64,000 nt of DNA from Allosphingosinicella sp042666435. GTDB lineage: Bacteria > Pseudomonadota > Alphaproteobacteria > Sphingomonadales > Sphingomonadaceae. Positions within the stretch are counted from its first letter, which is position 1. Every line of letters begins with the position of its first letter. The notes under the pieces were generated by a model. That model saw only the letters and a program-made list of their open reading frames with translations, was not told the DNA's origin and did not search any database. Where the stretch lies: NCBI RefSeq assembly GCF_042666435.1, contig NZ_JBHTDC010000001.1, positions 124,001 to 188,000 of the forward strand. Direction: 5' to 3'. A program made the translations under genes and the position numbers. This document shows positions 1 through 8,432 of this stretch, one piece after another.

Positions 1-910
1 TGAAGCAGCCTTGCCCCGCGGCCTTGGCCGATGCGCATAGCCGGTCGGCGGCGGCGCGATCGGCGAGCGGGCCGACCCGCAGACGGGTGAACTTTCCGGC
101 CTGTTCGTAAGTAGGCTGTAGCCCCGATAAGGCGCCGATCTTCCGGCTGAGCGCCGCCCATTGGCCGCGCGCCGCCTCGGCGCTGCCATAAGCGCCGAGC
201 TGGACCCGCCAGCGGCCCGACGGGACAGGGGCCGCCGGCTTCGCTGCCGGAGCGGCGCGCTTGGCGGCGGCCACGGCGGCCCCGGCGACCCGCCCCGGCT
301 TTGCCGCCGGCGTGGCTGGCCTGGAAGCCGCCGCCGCGGGCGCCCCCGTCGCCATTTGCCGCGCGAGCGCCACGCCCTTCTGCCGCTCGGCGAGCGGAAT
401 GAACTTGTCCATCTGCGACAGGCTGTCGGCGGCCTGGGGCAGGCCCGCCGCCGCCGCGCGCGTCATCAGCGCATAAGCGCGCGGCCAGTCCTTGGCGACC
501 AGGTCGCCGTTGAACAGGGAGGTGCCCAGGACATATTGGGCGCGCGCGTCGCCGCTGTCCGAGGCGAGCCTGATCCACGGCAAAGCCTTGGCGCGCTGGC
601 CTTCCTGGAAGAGGATGAGGCCGAGATTGGCCTGCGCCTGATGGTGGCCCTGCTGCGCCGCTTTTTCGTACCAGCTCTGCGCGATCCTGAGATCGGACGG
701 GACGCCGCGGCCGAGCTTGTAGGCCTGGCCCATGTTGAACTGCGCGTCGGCGTCGCCTCTGTCGGCGAGCGGCCGCCATTCCCTGACGGCGCCGGCATAA
801 TCGCGGGCCTCCCACGCATCGACTCCCGCCTTGACGTCGGCGGCGGCGGGAACCGCGCCGATGCCGGAAATCAGCGCCGCGACGAGCATGTGCCGACCGG
901 AAAAACGCAT
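1..910 (-). CDS. Sel1-repeat / SPOR domain secreted protein (C-terminus cut by window edge)
   Basis: The frame opens at an ATG at 910 and runs off the left edge with no stop, so the C-terminus is missing. The N-terminus (MRFSGRHMLVAALISG, ending near AAAD) is a signal peptide, so the product should be periplasmic. Residues about 25-165 hold Sel1/TPR-like helical repeats (ADAQFNMGQAYKLGRGV, AQANLGLI, ARAQYVLGTSLFNG). An Ala/Pro/Lys-rich linker follows, then a SPOR fold beginning GRWRVQLGAYGS. SPOR domains bind denuded septal peptidoglycan, so a role in cell division or envelope maintenance is inferred. The SPOR domain appears nearly complete at the edge (AAGQGCF). It is divergent from the ParA operon, which also ends in a SPOR protein. 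Confidence 0.85.
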   Translation of the reverse strand, partial: MRFSGRHMLVAALISGIGAVPAAADVKAGVDAWEARDYAGAVREWRPLADRGDADAQFNMGQAYKLGRGVPSDLRIAQSWYEKAAQQGHHQAQANLGLILFQEGQRAKALPWIRLASDSGDARAQYVLGTSLFNGDLVAKDWPRAYALMTRAAAAGLPQAADSLSQMDKFIPLAERQKGVALARQMATGAPAAAASRPATPAAKPGRVAGAAVAAAKRAAPAAKPAAPVPSGRWRVQLGAYGSAEAARGQWAALSRKIGALSGLQPTYEQAGKFTRLRVGPLADRAAADRLCASAKAAGQGCF

Positions 911-1096
911 CGAGAACCTCCCCCAGGATGACTTCAGACAGGCGCGGCTGCCTAGCGCCGAAACCCTTAAGGCGTTCTTTACATTAAATTCAGCGGCTTC
1001 GCCACGGCCGCGCTTTCGGGCCGTCGATGTTAACCAGATTTTAGCAGCACAAGGTGCAATCCTCTTTGCCGAAGGACCGCGATCCGAGGGGAAATC

Positions 1097-1813
1097 ATGC
1101 GCGTTTTGGCACTGTCGTCTCAAAAAGGTGGATCGGGCAAAACCACCCTGTCCGGCCATCTGGCCGTGCAGGCGCAGCTTGCCGGATACGGCCCGGTTTG
1201 CCTGATCGACATCGATCCGCAGGGTTCGCTCGCCGACTGGTGGAACGAGCGCGAATCCGACATGCCCGCTTTCGCCCAGACCACGGTCGCGCGCCTCGGC
1301 GCCGATCTCGAGGTGCTGAGGCAGCAGGGCTTCCGCCTCGCCGTCATCGACACGCCGCCGGCCATTACGATGGCAATTCAGAGCGTCATCCAGGTCGCCG
1401 AACTGGTCGTCATCCCGACCCGCCCCAGCCCGCACGATTTGCGCGCCGTCGGCGCCACGGTCGATCTGTGCGAGCGCGCCGGCAAGCCGCTCATCTTCGT
1501 CGTCAACGGCGCCACGCCCAAAGCCAAGATCACCTATGAAGCCGCCGTCGCCTTGTCGCAGCACGGCACCGTCGCTCCGATCACGCTCCACCACCGCACC
1601 GATTTTGCCGCCTCGATGATCGACGGCCGCACCGTGATGGAGGTCGATCCCAAGGGCAAGTCGGCCGCCGAGGTACGCGAGCTGTGGGAATATATCTCCG
1701 ACCGGCTCGAAAAGAATTTCCGCCGCACCGTCTTTTCCGCCCCGGGCGGGATCGCTGCGCACGCGGTGCCGCGCCCCGCGGCCGGCTTCGGCCGCCGCGT
1801 GGTGGGCCAGTAG
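1097..1813 (+). CDS. ParA/MinD-family ATPase
   Basis: This 238-residue P-loop ATPase has the deviant Walker A of the ParA/MinD family at residues 10-17 (KGGSGKTT, with the signature lysine). Walker A' is LIDIDPQGS and Walker B is LAVIDTPPA. ParA proteins dimerise on ATP and position DNA or protein cargo. No parB, parS or replication gene is adjacent, and chromosomal parA normally sits with gidB/parB, so this is probably an orphan cargo-positioning ATPase rather than the chromosome partition protein. It is followed after 16 nt by a ribbon-helix-helix protein and then a TPR/SPOR lipoprotein, apparently one operon. The cargo is unknown. Confidence 0.85.
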   Translation: MRVLALSSQKGGSGKTTLSGHLAVQAQLAGYGPVCLIDIDPQGSLADWWNERESDMPAFAQTTVARLGADLEVLRQQGFRLAVIDTPPAITMAIQSVIQVAELVVIPTRPSPHDLRAVGATVDLCERAGKPLIFVVNGATPKAKITYEAAVALSQHGTVAPITLHHRTDFAASMIDGRTVMEVDPKGKSAAEVRELWEYISDRLEKNFRRTVFSAPGGIAAHAVPRPAAGFGRRVVGQ

Positions 1814-1829
1814 GATGGGGGGCGGTCTG

Positions 1830-2456
1830 ATGAGCGAACCCAAGCCCTTCGCCTCGCTGTCGTCCGGCCTGCTCGCGCGCAAGGGCGCGGCCAAGCCGGC
1901 CATGCGTCCCCAGGGCTTCGGCCAGATGGGCATGGGGGTCGAGGATCTCGGCTGGAACGACATGGGCTATGCGCCGCCGGCGCCGGCTCATGACTATCAG
2001 GACGAGCTGCCCGAGCGGGTGCCGAGCAAGATATCGGCGCTGACGCCGGCGCCCAGGGCGTCCGACGACCCCGACGCCGCCGATGGCGCGGACCTGCCGC
2101 CGCCGCCCGTCGTCGAGCAGCAGCGCGCCATCGAAGCCAGCTTCGCCGCCGACGAGGTCGACGAGACCGAAGAGCAGGAAGTTCAGGTGCCGATGCGCAA
2201 GCCGCAGGCGCGCAAGCCGGCGGACGTCGTGACCCTCCCTGCGCGGCCGCGCGAAAGCGCCGGAAGCAAGGCCAAGGCGGCCTTCACCCTCCGGCTCGAC
2301 GCCGAGCGCCATTTGCGGCTCCGGCTCGCCTGCGCGGTCACGCACCGCTCGGCCCAGCAGATCGTATCCGAAGCCCTCGACGATTTCCTCGATGCGCTGC
2401 CCGAACTCGACGCGCTGGCCCAACAGGTGCCGGCCAAGCTCGGGAAGCGGCGCTGA
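1830..2456 (+). CDS. Ribbon-helix-helix domain protein, partner of the ParA-like ATPase
   Basis: About 208 residues. I chose ATG 1830 (MSEPKPF) over ATG 1815 because a G-rich ribosome-binding stretch sits 6 nt upstream of it. Residues 1-145 are low-complexity, acidic and proline-rich, and look disordered. The last 50 residues form a likely ribbon-helix-helix fold: a beta strand AFTLRLDAERH, then helices RLRLACAVTHRSAQQIV and EALDDFLDALPEL. ParA proteins of plasmids often work with small RHH centromere-binding partners (ParG/Omega type), and the tail-plus-RHH layout fits that. DNA binding is inferred from the fold alone. No close family name is recognised. Confidence 0.7.
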   Translation: MSEPKPFASLSSGLLARKGAAKPAMRPQGFGQMGMGVEDLGWNDMGYAPPAPAHDYQDELPERVPSKISALTPAPRASDDPDAADGADLPPPPVVEQQRAIEASFAADEVDETEEQEVQVPMRKPQARKPADVVTLPARPRESAGSKAKAAFTLRLDAERHLRLRLACAVTHRSAQQIVSEALDDFLDALPELDALAQQVPAKLGKRR

Positions 2457-2473
2457 CAAGCGGAGTGACCAAG

Positions 2474-3838
2474 ATGAACAACAATATGGCAGTGAAGCTC
2501 GCAGCCTCGACATTGGTGATCGGCATCACCATGGTCGGCTGCAAGCCGTCGGCCGAGATGTATCGGCCGGCGACTTTGTCGGCCTCGGCTCCGCGCGCCG
2601 ACGTGGAGGCGGCCAAGCATTTCGCCTCGGCCGAGGACGCATTGCGGCTGGGCAAGCTCACCGACGCGCTCGCCTTCACCGAGCAGGCGGTCGAGCTGTC
2701 GCCCCGGGACGTCGGTTATCGCATGCTGCTCGCCGACCTCTATCTCAGGAACGGCCGGTTCGTATCGGCCGAGACCAGCTTTAAGGACGTGCTGGCGCTC
2801 AATCCGGGCAATGTGCGCGCCTCGCTCAACCTGGTGCTGACAGAGATCGCGCTGGGCAGGACCTATGCCGCGACCGCCCGGCTCGACGCCTTGGCCGAGA
2901 CCGCCGCGCCCGGCGATGTCGGCCTCGCCTTCGCGCTCGCCGGCCAGCCCCAGCGCGCGATCGATCTGCTCGAGCCCGCCGCCCGCGCGCCCGACGCCGA
3001 CGGCCGCGTCCGCCAGAATCTGGCGCTCGCTTATGCGCTCGCCGGCGACTGGCTGAAGGCCCGCACCACGGCGGCGCAGGACGTCTCGCCGGCGCTCATC
3101 AGCGAGCGGATGGAGCAATGGGCGGCGTTCGCCCGGCCGGAGGCGAGCTGGACGCAGGTCGCGAGCCTGCTCGGCGTGACTCCGGTCGAGGATGCCGGCC
3201 AGCCCGTTCGCCTCGCGCTCGCTCCCGAGCCCGATTCGATCGGCTTCGCGCAAGCGGCGGTCGAGATCGAGCAGCCCATCGAATCCGCGCCGGCGGACTT
3301 GGCGTTCGCCGCACCGCCCGAGCCCGAACACGCCGTCATTTCCGACCCCGAACCGGTCGCCATGCCGGAGACCCATTATGCCGAGGCCGTGCAGACCCTG
3401 ATTGAAGCCCAGCCGGCGGTGATCCTCGCTTCCGCGCCGGTCGTCGAGGCTCCGGTATCCGCCTTCGTTCCCGCCAAGAAGCCGCGCATCGCCGGCCGGT
3501 CGGAGCGGATGGAAGAGGTGAGGGCGGCGCTCGGCGCCACGCCCAGCCGTTTCGTCGTCCAGATCGGCGCGTTCAGCACCGCCGCCAATGTCGAGCGCGC
3601 CTGGGTCCAAGCCATGAAGGCCTATCCGGGCGCTACCGAGCGCGTGCCCCTGAGTACCACGGTGACGATCCCCGGCAGGGGCAAGTTCCATCGCCTCTCC
3701 GTGTCCGGCTTCGATACACGAACGGAAGCGGTGAGCCTGTGCGGCAGCATCCGCGCCAAGGGCGGCGCCTGCTTCGTGCGCGAGACCGCAGGCGATGCGC
3801 CGGTGCGCTGGGCGTCGCGTTACGCGCGCACCGCCTGA
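2474..3838 (+). CDS. TPR and SPOR domain lipoprotein-like protein
   Basis: The ATG at 2474 has GGAG 8 nt upstream; an in-frame GTG at 2465 overlaps that site and is less likely. The N-terminus (MNNNMAVKLAASTLVIG) is a signal sequence ending in a possible lipobox MVGC, so outer-membrane lipidation is possible but not certain. Residues about 40-190 form TPR repeats (AEDALRLGKLTDALAFTEQAVELSP, RNGRFVSAETSFKDVLALNPG). A long acidic proline-rich linker follows, then a C-terminal SPOR domain (RFVVQIGAFSTAANVERAW ... GGACFVRET). The length (about 454 aa) and the Flp/TPR style resemble pilus- or division-associated proteins. It is last in the ParA-RHH operon. Confidence 0.8.
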   Translation: MNNNMAVKLAASTLVIGITMVGCKPSAEMYRPATLSASAPRADVEAAKHFASAEDALRLGKLTDALAFTEQAVELSPRDVGYRMLLADLYLRNGRFVSAETSFKDVLALNPGNVRASLNLVLTEIALGRTYAATARLDALAETAAPGDVGLAFALAGQPQRAIDLLEPAARAPDADGRVRQNLALAYALAGDWLKARTTAAQDVSPALISERMEQWAAFARPEASWTQVASLLGVTPVEDAGQPVRLALAPEPDSIGFAQAAVEIEQPIESAPADLAFAAPPEPEHAVISDPEPVAMPETHYAEAVQTLIEAQPAVILASAPVVEAPVSAFVPAKKPRIAGRSERMEEVRAALGATPSRFVVQIGAFSTAANVERAWVQAMKAYPGATERVPLSTTVTIPGRGKFHRLSVSGFDTRTEAVSLCGSIRAKGGACFVRETAGDAPVRWASRYARTA

Positions 3839-3864
3839 TTCAATCTCGCTGATCCCTCGCGAGG

Positions 3865-3890
3865 GCGGCGGCCAGGCCAAGGGCCGCCGC
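3865..3890. terminator. GC-rich hairpin between convergent genes
   Basis: A perfect 9-bp stem (GCGGCGGCC / GGCCGCCGC) with an 8-nt loop lies between the convergent TPR/SPOR gene and pyrB. There is no T-tract on either side, so it may act as a bidirectional hairpin terminator or simply protect the mRNA 3' ends. Confidence 0.35.
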
Positions 3891-3903
3891 CGCTAATCGC
3901 GCT

Positions 3904-4839
3904 TCAGCTCCGCCCCGGCCGCGTCAGCACGTCGAGGCAGGCCATCCGCACGGCGACTCCGAGCTCGACCTGGTCGAGGATCGCCGACCGCGTGGCGTCG
4001 TCGGCCAGGTCGCCGTCTATCTCCACGCCCCTGTTCATCGGCCCGGGATGAAGGACGATCGCTTCCGGCGCCGCGTGCCGGAGCCGGGCGTGCGTGAGGC
4101 CATAGAGACTGTGATAATTGCCCAGCGAGCGGGCCAGCGCCTCCTCCATCCGCTCGCGCTGGATGCGCAGCATCATCACCACGTCGACGCCCGCGATTGC
4201 TTCGTCCATGTCGGTGAAGGCAGCCACGCCTTCCGGCAATTCATCGGGGAGCAAAGATCGCGGTCCGACCACCCGCACTTCGGCGCCGAGCGCGGGCAGC
4301 AAGCGCAGGTTCGATCCCGCGACCCGGCTGTGCCTTATGTCTCCGCAGATGGCTATTTTCAGGCCCTCGATCCGCCCCTTGCGCCGCCGGATGGTGAGCG
4401 CGTCGAGCAAAGCCTGGGTCGGATGCTCGCCGCGGCCGTCGCCGGCGTTGATGACCGGGCAATCGACGACCTCGGCGACCTGGCGCGGCGCGCCCTGGCT
4501 TTCGTGCCTGACGACGAGGATGTCGGGGCGCATGGCGTTGAGGGTGCGCGCCGTGTCGATCAGGCTCTCGCCTTTCCTCACGCTCGACTGCGCGACTTGC
4601 ATGTTGACGACCTGCGCGCCCAGCCTCTTGCCCGCGATCTCGAACGAGATGAGGGTGCGGGTCGAATTCTCGAAGAAGATATTGACCTGGGTGAGGCCGG
4701 CGAGCCGATCGTCCTGCCGGCGCGGCCGCCGGTTATACTCGACCCACTGCTCGGCCTCGTCGAGCAGAAAAAGGATGTCGTCGGCGGATAGCCCCTCGAT
4801 GCCGAGGAGGTGGCGGTGCGGGAAGGACGTGGACATCAA
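3904..4839 (-). CDS. pyrB: Aspartate carbamoyltransferase catalytic subunit
   Basis: 311 residues, normal for the family. It catalyses carbamoyl phosphate + L-aspartate to N-carbamoyl-aspartate, the committed step of pyrimidine synthesis. The carbamoyl-phosphate loop FFENSTRT, the 80s-loop lysine region SSVRKGES, the HPTQ motif (GRGEHPTQALLD) and the C-terminal HPGPMNRGVEI are all present. The start MMSTSFPHRHLLGIEGL matches the usual N-terminus. No pyrI regulatory subunit is present, and pyrC is not adjacent on the downstream side within the window. It is convergent with the upstream SPOR operon. Confidence 0.97.
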   Translation of the reverse strand: MMSTSFPHRHLLGIEGLSADDILFLLDEAEQWVEYNRRPRRQDDRLAGLTQVNIFFENSTRTLISFEIAGKRLGAQVVNMQVAQSSVRKGESLIDTARTLNAMRPDILVVRHESQGAPRQVAEVVDCPVINAGDGRGEHPTQALLDALTIRRRKGRIEGLKIAICGDIRHSRVAGSNLRLLPALGAEVRVVGPRSLLPDELPEGVAAFTDMDEAIAGVDVVMMLRIQRERMEEALARSLGNYHSLYGLTHARLRHAAPEAIVLHPGPMNRGVEIDGDLADDATRSAILDQVELGVAVRMACLDVLTRPGRS

Positions 4840-4880
4840 GCCCGGCTCTTAAAGCCCCGTCCTTCCCGCCTCAAGCATCC

Positions 4881-6800
4881 TCAGTCGCGGGCCAGATGCG
4901 CATCGAGGAATTTCAGATACGCCTCCGACGCGTCGATCCGGTTCTGCTTCCTCAAAAAGCCGTGGCCCTCATCGGGGAAGAGCAGATAGTCCACGGGCAC
5001 ATTATTGGCCTTCACCGCCGCCACGATCTCGTCGCTCTCCACCTGGAGCACGCGCGGGTCGTTGGCGCCCTGCACGACCAGCATCGGCTTCACGATGTTC
5101 TTGGCGTGGAAGAGGGGGGAAATCGCCCGATGGCGCGTGGCGTCGGTCTCGGGATCGCCCATCTCATCGTAGAGCGACTCGCGGAACGCCGCCCAGTAAG
5201 GCGGAATCGACTCGAGGGTGCGGACCCAGTTGGTCACGCCGAAGATGTTGACGCCCGCGTCGAACACTTCGGGCTCGAAGGCCAAGGCGGCGGCGACCAT
5301 ATAGCCGCCATAGGATCCGCCGATGATCCCGATCCGGTCGTCGGAGACCCAGTCGAGACCTTGCAGATAGGCCTTGGACGCGACCACATCCTTCAGATCG
5401 ACGTCGCCGTGGCGCTTGTCGTCGAGGTGGAAGAAGGTTTTGCCGTAGCCGGACGAGCCGCGATTGTTGATGGCGTAGACCGCATAGCCATTGTTGACGA
5501 GGTGCTGGATCGCCGCCGAATAGCCCTTGCGGCTTTGTCCGCCCGGGCCGCCATGGACCCAAACGAGGGCGGGAACCGGATTGGCGGCGCTCGCCTCGCG
5601 CGGACGGTAGAGGATGCCCGGCACTTCCAGCCCGTCATAGCTCTTGAACCGGGCGACCGTCGCTTCGACCAGCTGCGCTTCGTCGATCGCCGAGCTCAGC
5701 GCCTTGGTCAGGCGCCGCGCCTGGCCGGTGGCGAGGTCGGCGACGAAAATGTCGCTGGGCGAGGTGTCGGACGCGACCGTGAAGGCGATCATCGTCTCGT
5801 CGCGGTTGAAGCGGACGCCGCCAACGTCGCCCTCGGGGACGCCGGTCAGCGTCACCTTCTTGCCGCTCGCATCTTGGAGGGTTAGGGCGGTCGACGCGTC
5901 GGCATTGACCGCCGACACGCGATAGCGGCCCGACGGCGAATGCGAGACGTACATCACGTCCCAGTCCGCCGCGATCAGCGGCGCCTTGGCTCCGCCGGCG
6001 ATGTCGTAGGTCCAGGCCTGGTTCCACTCGCCCGCCTCGTTGGTGGCGTAGATGAGCGCGCGCCCGTCCGGCGTGAAGTCGTAGACGCCGTAACTGATAT
6101 TGCCCTGATGCTCGGTGATCAGCTTCGGCTCGGGTGACGCCGCGGCGAGATCGACGAGATGGAGGTTGTTGTCGGCGCTGGTCCGCTCCTTGACGAGGGC
6201 GACATGGCGGCCGTCGCGGGAGATGGCGCCGATATTATAGCCTTCATTCTGGAAGATCATCTTCCGGGCATAATCGCCGGCATCATAGGCGTAGATGTCG
6301 AACATCTCCGGGTCGCGCTCGTTGCTGGTCACCCAGAAGGTCTTGCCGTCGGCGCTCCAGCCCAGGAAGTCGGCCTTGACCTTCTCGCCCGGCGTCAGGT
6401 CCCGGACGCTGCCGTCGGCCTCGCGGACGAAGACGTGGTCGAGCTCGTCGCCGCCCTTGTCGGCGGTGTAGAGGACGCGGTCGTCGGCGGGAAAGAAGCT
6501 CGCCGCGAAGGTGGCATTGTCGGGCGAGCGGCTGACCGCGACCGGCGCGCCGCCGGCGACGGGAAGGGTGTAAGCGTTGAACACGCCCGAGCTGTCGTTG
6601 CTGATCAGGATCGACTTGCCGTCGGCCGAGAAGCCGTAGCCGGCGGGCGCCGCCATGATGTAGCTGGTCGTATCGAAAAACGCCTCGGCCGAATAGCGAA
6701 CCGGCTCCGCCTGCGCCTCCTGCGCGAATGCCGGAACGGCGGCGACCGGCGCCAGGCCGGACGTTGCAAGCAAAATGGCCGAAGCCTTCAGGTAGCGCAT
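4881..6800 (-). CDS. S9 family peptidase (acylaminoacyl-peptidase / DPP-like), secreted
   Basis: 639 residues. The N-terminal signal peptide MRYLKASAILLATSGLAP ends near AFAQ, so it is exported. Residues about 60-370 are a beta-propeller with WD/TolB-like blades (GYGFSADGKSILISND, DFLGWSADGKTFWVTS). The C-terminal alpha/beta-hydrolase holds the nucleophile motif GGSYGGYM, an Asp in NDPRVL and the His in EGHGFL. Serine peptidases of this type release short peptides from N-termini. A strong GGGAGGGG ribosome-binding site precedes the start. Sphingomonads carry many such paralogues; another S9 enzyme lies at 16861-18993. Confidence 0.93.
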   Translation of the reverse strand: MRYLKASAILLATSGLAPVAAVPAFAQEAQAEPVRYSAEAFFDTTSYIMAAPAGYGFSADGKSILISNDSSGVFNAYTLPVAGGAPVAVSRSPDNATFAASFFPADDRVLYTADKGGDELDHVFVREADGSVRDLTPGEKVKADFLGWSADGKTFWVTSNERDPEMFDIYAYDAGDYARKMIFQNEGYNIGAISRDGRHVALVKERTSADNNLHLVDLAAASPEPKLITEHQGNISYGVYDFTPDGRALIYATNEAGEWNQAWTYDIAGGAKAPLIAADWDVMYVSHSPSGRYRVSAVNADASTALTLQDASGKKVTLTGVPEGDVGGVRFNRDETMIAFTVASDTSPSDIFVADLATGQARRLTKALSSAIDEAQLVEATVARFKSYDGLEVPGILYRPREASAANPVPALVWVHGGPGGQSRKGYSAAIQHLVNNGYAVYAINNRGSSGYGKTFFHLDDKRHGDVDLKDVVASKAYLQGLDWVSDDRIGIIGGSYGGYMVAAALAFEPEVFDAGVNIFGVTNWVRTLESIPPYWAAFRESLYDEMGDPETDATRHRAISPLFHAKNIVKPMLVVQGANDPRVLQVESDEIVAAVKANNVPVDYLLFPDEGHGFLRKQNRIDASEAYLKFLDAHLARD

Positions 6801-6908
6801 ATCCCCTCCCTTGGTGTGTTATTCAACTATAGCACTATCGATCTCATTATGCCAGCCTATCGGCATTCTCTCTTCGCGGGAATGGCGGGCTCGCCGGCAA
6901 GAGCGTGC

Positions 6909-7790
6909 TCAGCCGATCAGGAAATCGTCGATATAGAGTCCCTCGGCGGCGGCGGCCCCCTTGAGCACGATCACGGTGTCGGCGTCGTGGCGCAGCACGA
7001 GGTCGTCGCCGCGCGCGACGAATGCCGCCGCCAGATCCGCCCGGTCGATCCGGCCGTCGCCGGTGACGTCGCCGACCGTCTGGAGCCAGGCCAAGTCGAG
7101 CCGGATCCGGTCTCCGGCGCCTTCGCCGCCGTCGAAATCGAGGATGACCTCGCGGCCGCTTCGTCCGGGCGCGCCGATCTGGAAGACATCGTTTCCGCCG
7201 CCGCCGATCAGCCGGTCGTCGCCGCCGTCACCGACGAGCAGATCCCGTCCGTCGCCACCGAACAGGACATCGTCGCCCGCGCCGCCGCCCAATTTGTCGT
7301 CGCCGGCGCCGCCCCGGGCCACATCGCTCCCCGCGCCCGCCGCCAGATGGTCGTCGCCATCGCGCCCGGCGAGGAGATCGGTCCCGCCTCTGCCGAGCAG
7401 CAGGTCGGCCCGGGCCGAACCTCTGAGGACATCGATTCCGGCCCCGCCCGCGTCGACCTTGAGTTCGCTCGTGAGCTCCGACGACCAGCCGGTCCAGACA
7501 TTCCCGGGCAGCAGCGCTCCGCCCACCTCGGCCAGATGCCGCTCGATATAGCGCATCGTCGAATCGCCGACTTCCGTGGAGACTTCGAAAAAGAAAATGT
7601 CGTCGGGATCGAGCCGATAGGACCAGCCGATATTATGGTCCGCCGGCGCCTTGGTGATCGTGCCACCGATCCTGGCGTCGCCGGTCTCGGTGCCCGCGAG
7701 CAGCGCGCGCGCATGGGCGATCTGATCCGGATCGGTCAGCCGGACGACGAATGTCTCTCTCGATGCATCGGTAAAGGTGAAATAGGCCAT
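6909..7790 (-). CDS. Small RTX calcium-binding protein with EF-hand/dockerin-like loop
   Basis: 293 residues starting at MAYFTFTDAS (ATG 7790, with GGGGA upstream); the longer frame from 7814 is less likely. The N-terminal about 115 residues match no family I recognise (FVVRLTDPDQIAHARALL, GWSYRLDPDDIFFFEVSTEV). Residues about 120-200 are glycine/aspartate nonapeptide RTX repeats (GRGGTDLLAGRDGDDHLAAG and others) that bind calcium in a beta-roll. Near the end is GDVTGDGRIDRADLAAAF, an EF-hand or dockerin-like calcium loop. There is no Sec signal, which is typical of type I secretion substrates. No T1SS genes are adjacent. A secreted surface or adhesion role is inferred. Confidence 0.8.
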   Translation of the reverse strand: MAYFTFTDASRETFVVRLTDPDQIAHARALLAGTETGDARIGGTITKAPADHNIGWSYRLDPDDIFFFEVSTEVGDSTMRYIERHLAEVGGALLPGNVWTGWSSELTSELKVDAGGAGIDVLRGSARADLLLGRGGTDLLAGRDGDDHLAAGAGSDVARGGAGDDKLGGGAGDDVLFGGDGRDLLVGDGGDDRLIGGGGNDVFQIGAPGRSGREVILDFDGGEGAGDRIRLDLAWLQTVGDVTGDGRIDRADLAAAFVARGDDLVLRHDADTVIVLKGAAAAEGLYIDDFLIG

Positions 7791-7856
7791 TCGACAGTCC
7801 CCACGGTCGGTCACCTAAATCGCGCTATAGCCGATCGCCGCGGCGCCGACCATCCG

Positions 7857-8336
7857 TCATTCGAGGCTGTGCGCGTCCGGATGCGTCAGCGCGTCGATGG
7901 CGCCTTGCAATATGTACGCCGCCGCCATCTTGTCGACCAGCTCCGCGCGGCGGGCGCGGCTGGCGTCGGCGTCGAGCAGGGTCCGGGTGACCGCCTGGGT
8001 CGACCAGCGCTCGTCCCACAGCAGGATGGGGAGGCCGAGCGGCTCCAGATTGCGGGCAAAGGCGCGGATCGACTGGGTGCGAGGGCTCTCGCTGCCGTCG
8101 AGGTTGAGCGGCAGGCCGACGACGATGCCCTTGGCGTCCTGGGCGGCGATCCGGCTTTTCAGCCGTTCGAGGTCGGCCGCGAACTTGCTCCGCCGGATGA
8201 GCTCGGCGGCGGTGGCGATCGTCCAGCCGGCATCGCACAAGGCAATTCCGATCGTCTTGGTGCCGACGTCGAGCCCGATCAGCCGCCCGCCCATGGGCAA
8301 GGCTTCGCGAAAGGCGAGGATGCTCCCTGTGGTCAT
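7857..8336 (-). CDS. ruvX: Putative pre-16S rRNA nuclease / Holliday junction resolvase YqgF
   Basis: 159 residues, full length for the YqgF/RuvX family. Visible motifs of the RNase H-like fold are GLDVGTKTIGIAL (catalytic Asp), IVVGLPLNLDGSE, WDERWSTQAV and the C-terminal DKMAAAYILQGAID. The family trims the 5' end of 16S rRNA precursors and was earlier proposed to resolve recombination junctions. It lies downstream of the DUF3089 gene, separated by a REP-like element, and upstream of the small RTX gene on the same strand. Confidence 0.95.
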   Translation of the reverse strand: MTTGSILAFREALPMGGRLIGLDVGTKTIGIALCDAGWTIATAAELIRRSKFAADLERLKSRIAAQDAKGIVVGLPLNLDGSESPRTQSIRAFARNLEPLGLPILLWDERWSTQAVTRTLLDADASRARRAELVDKMAAAYILQGAIDALTHPDAHSLE

Positions 8337-8350
8337 CTCACCCCCCTAGC

Positions 8351-8432
8351 GTCATGCTGAACTTGTTTCAGCATCCAACTACTCACCGCAGGGGAGGCGG
8401 AGACATGGACCCTGAAACAAGTTCAGGGTGAC
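8351..8432. repeat. REP-like palindromic element, family A (copy 1)
   Basis: 82 bp: a left arm GTCATGCTGAACTTGTTTC continuing into AGCATCCA, and a right arm GGACCCTGAAACAAGTTCAG continuing into GGTGAC. The two arms are inverted relatives of each other around a variable centre. Similar copies occur at 24171-24252 and 24609-24690, with a half copy at 34128-34152. The right arm reaches into the 3' end of the DUF3089 gene and provides its stop codon. Confidence 0.85.

Noticed and set aside
6159..8360. Long open frame on the plus strand
   Set aside because: It lies antisense across the S9 peptidase, RTX protein and ruvX genes; the minus-strand frames show clear domains and this one does not.
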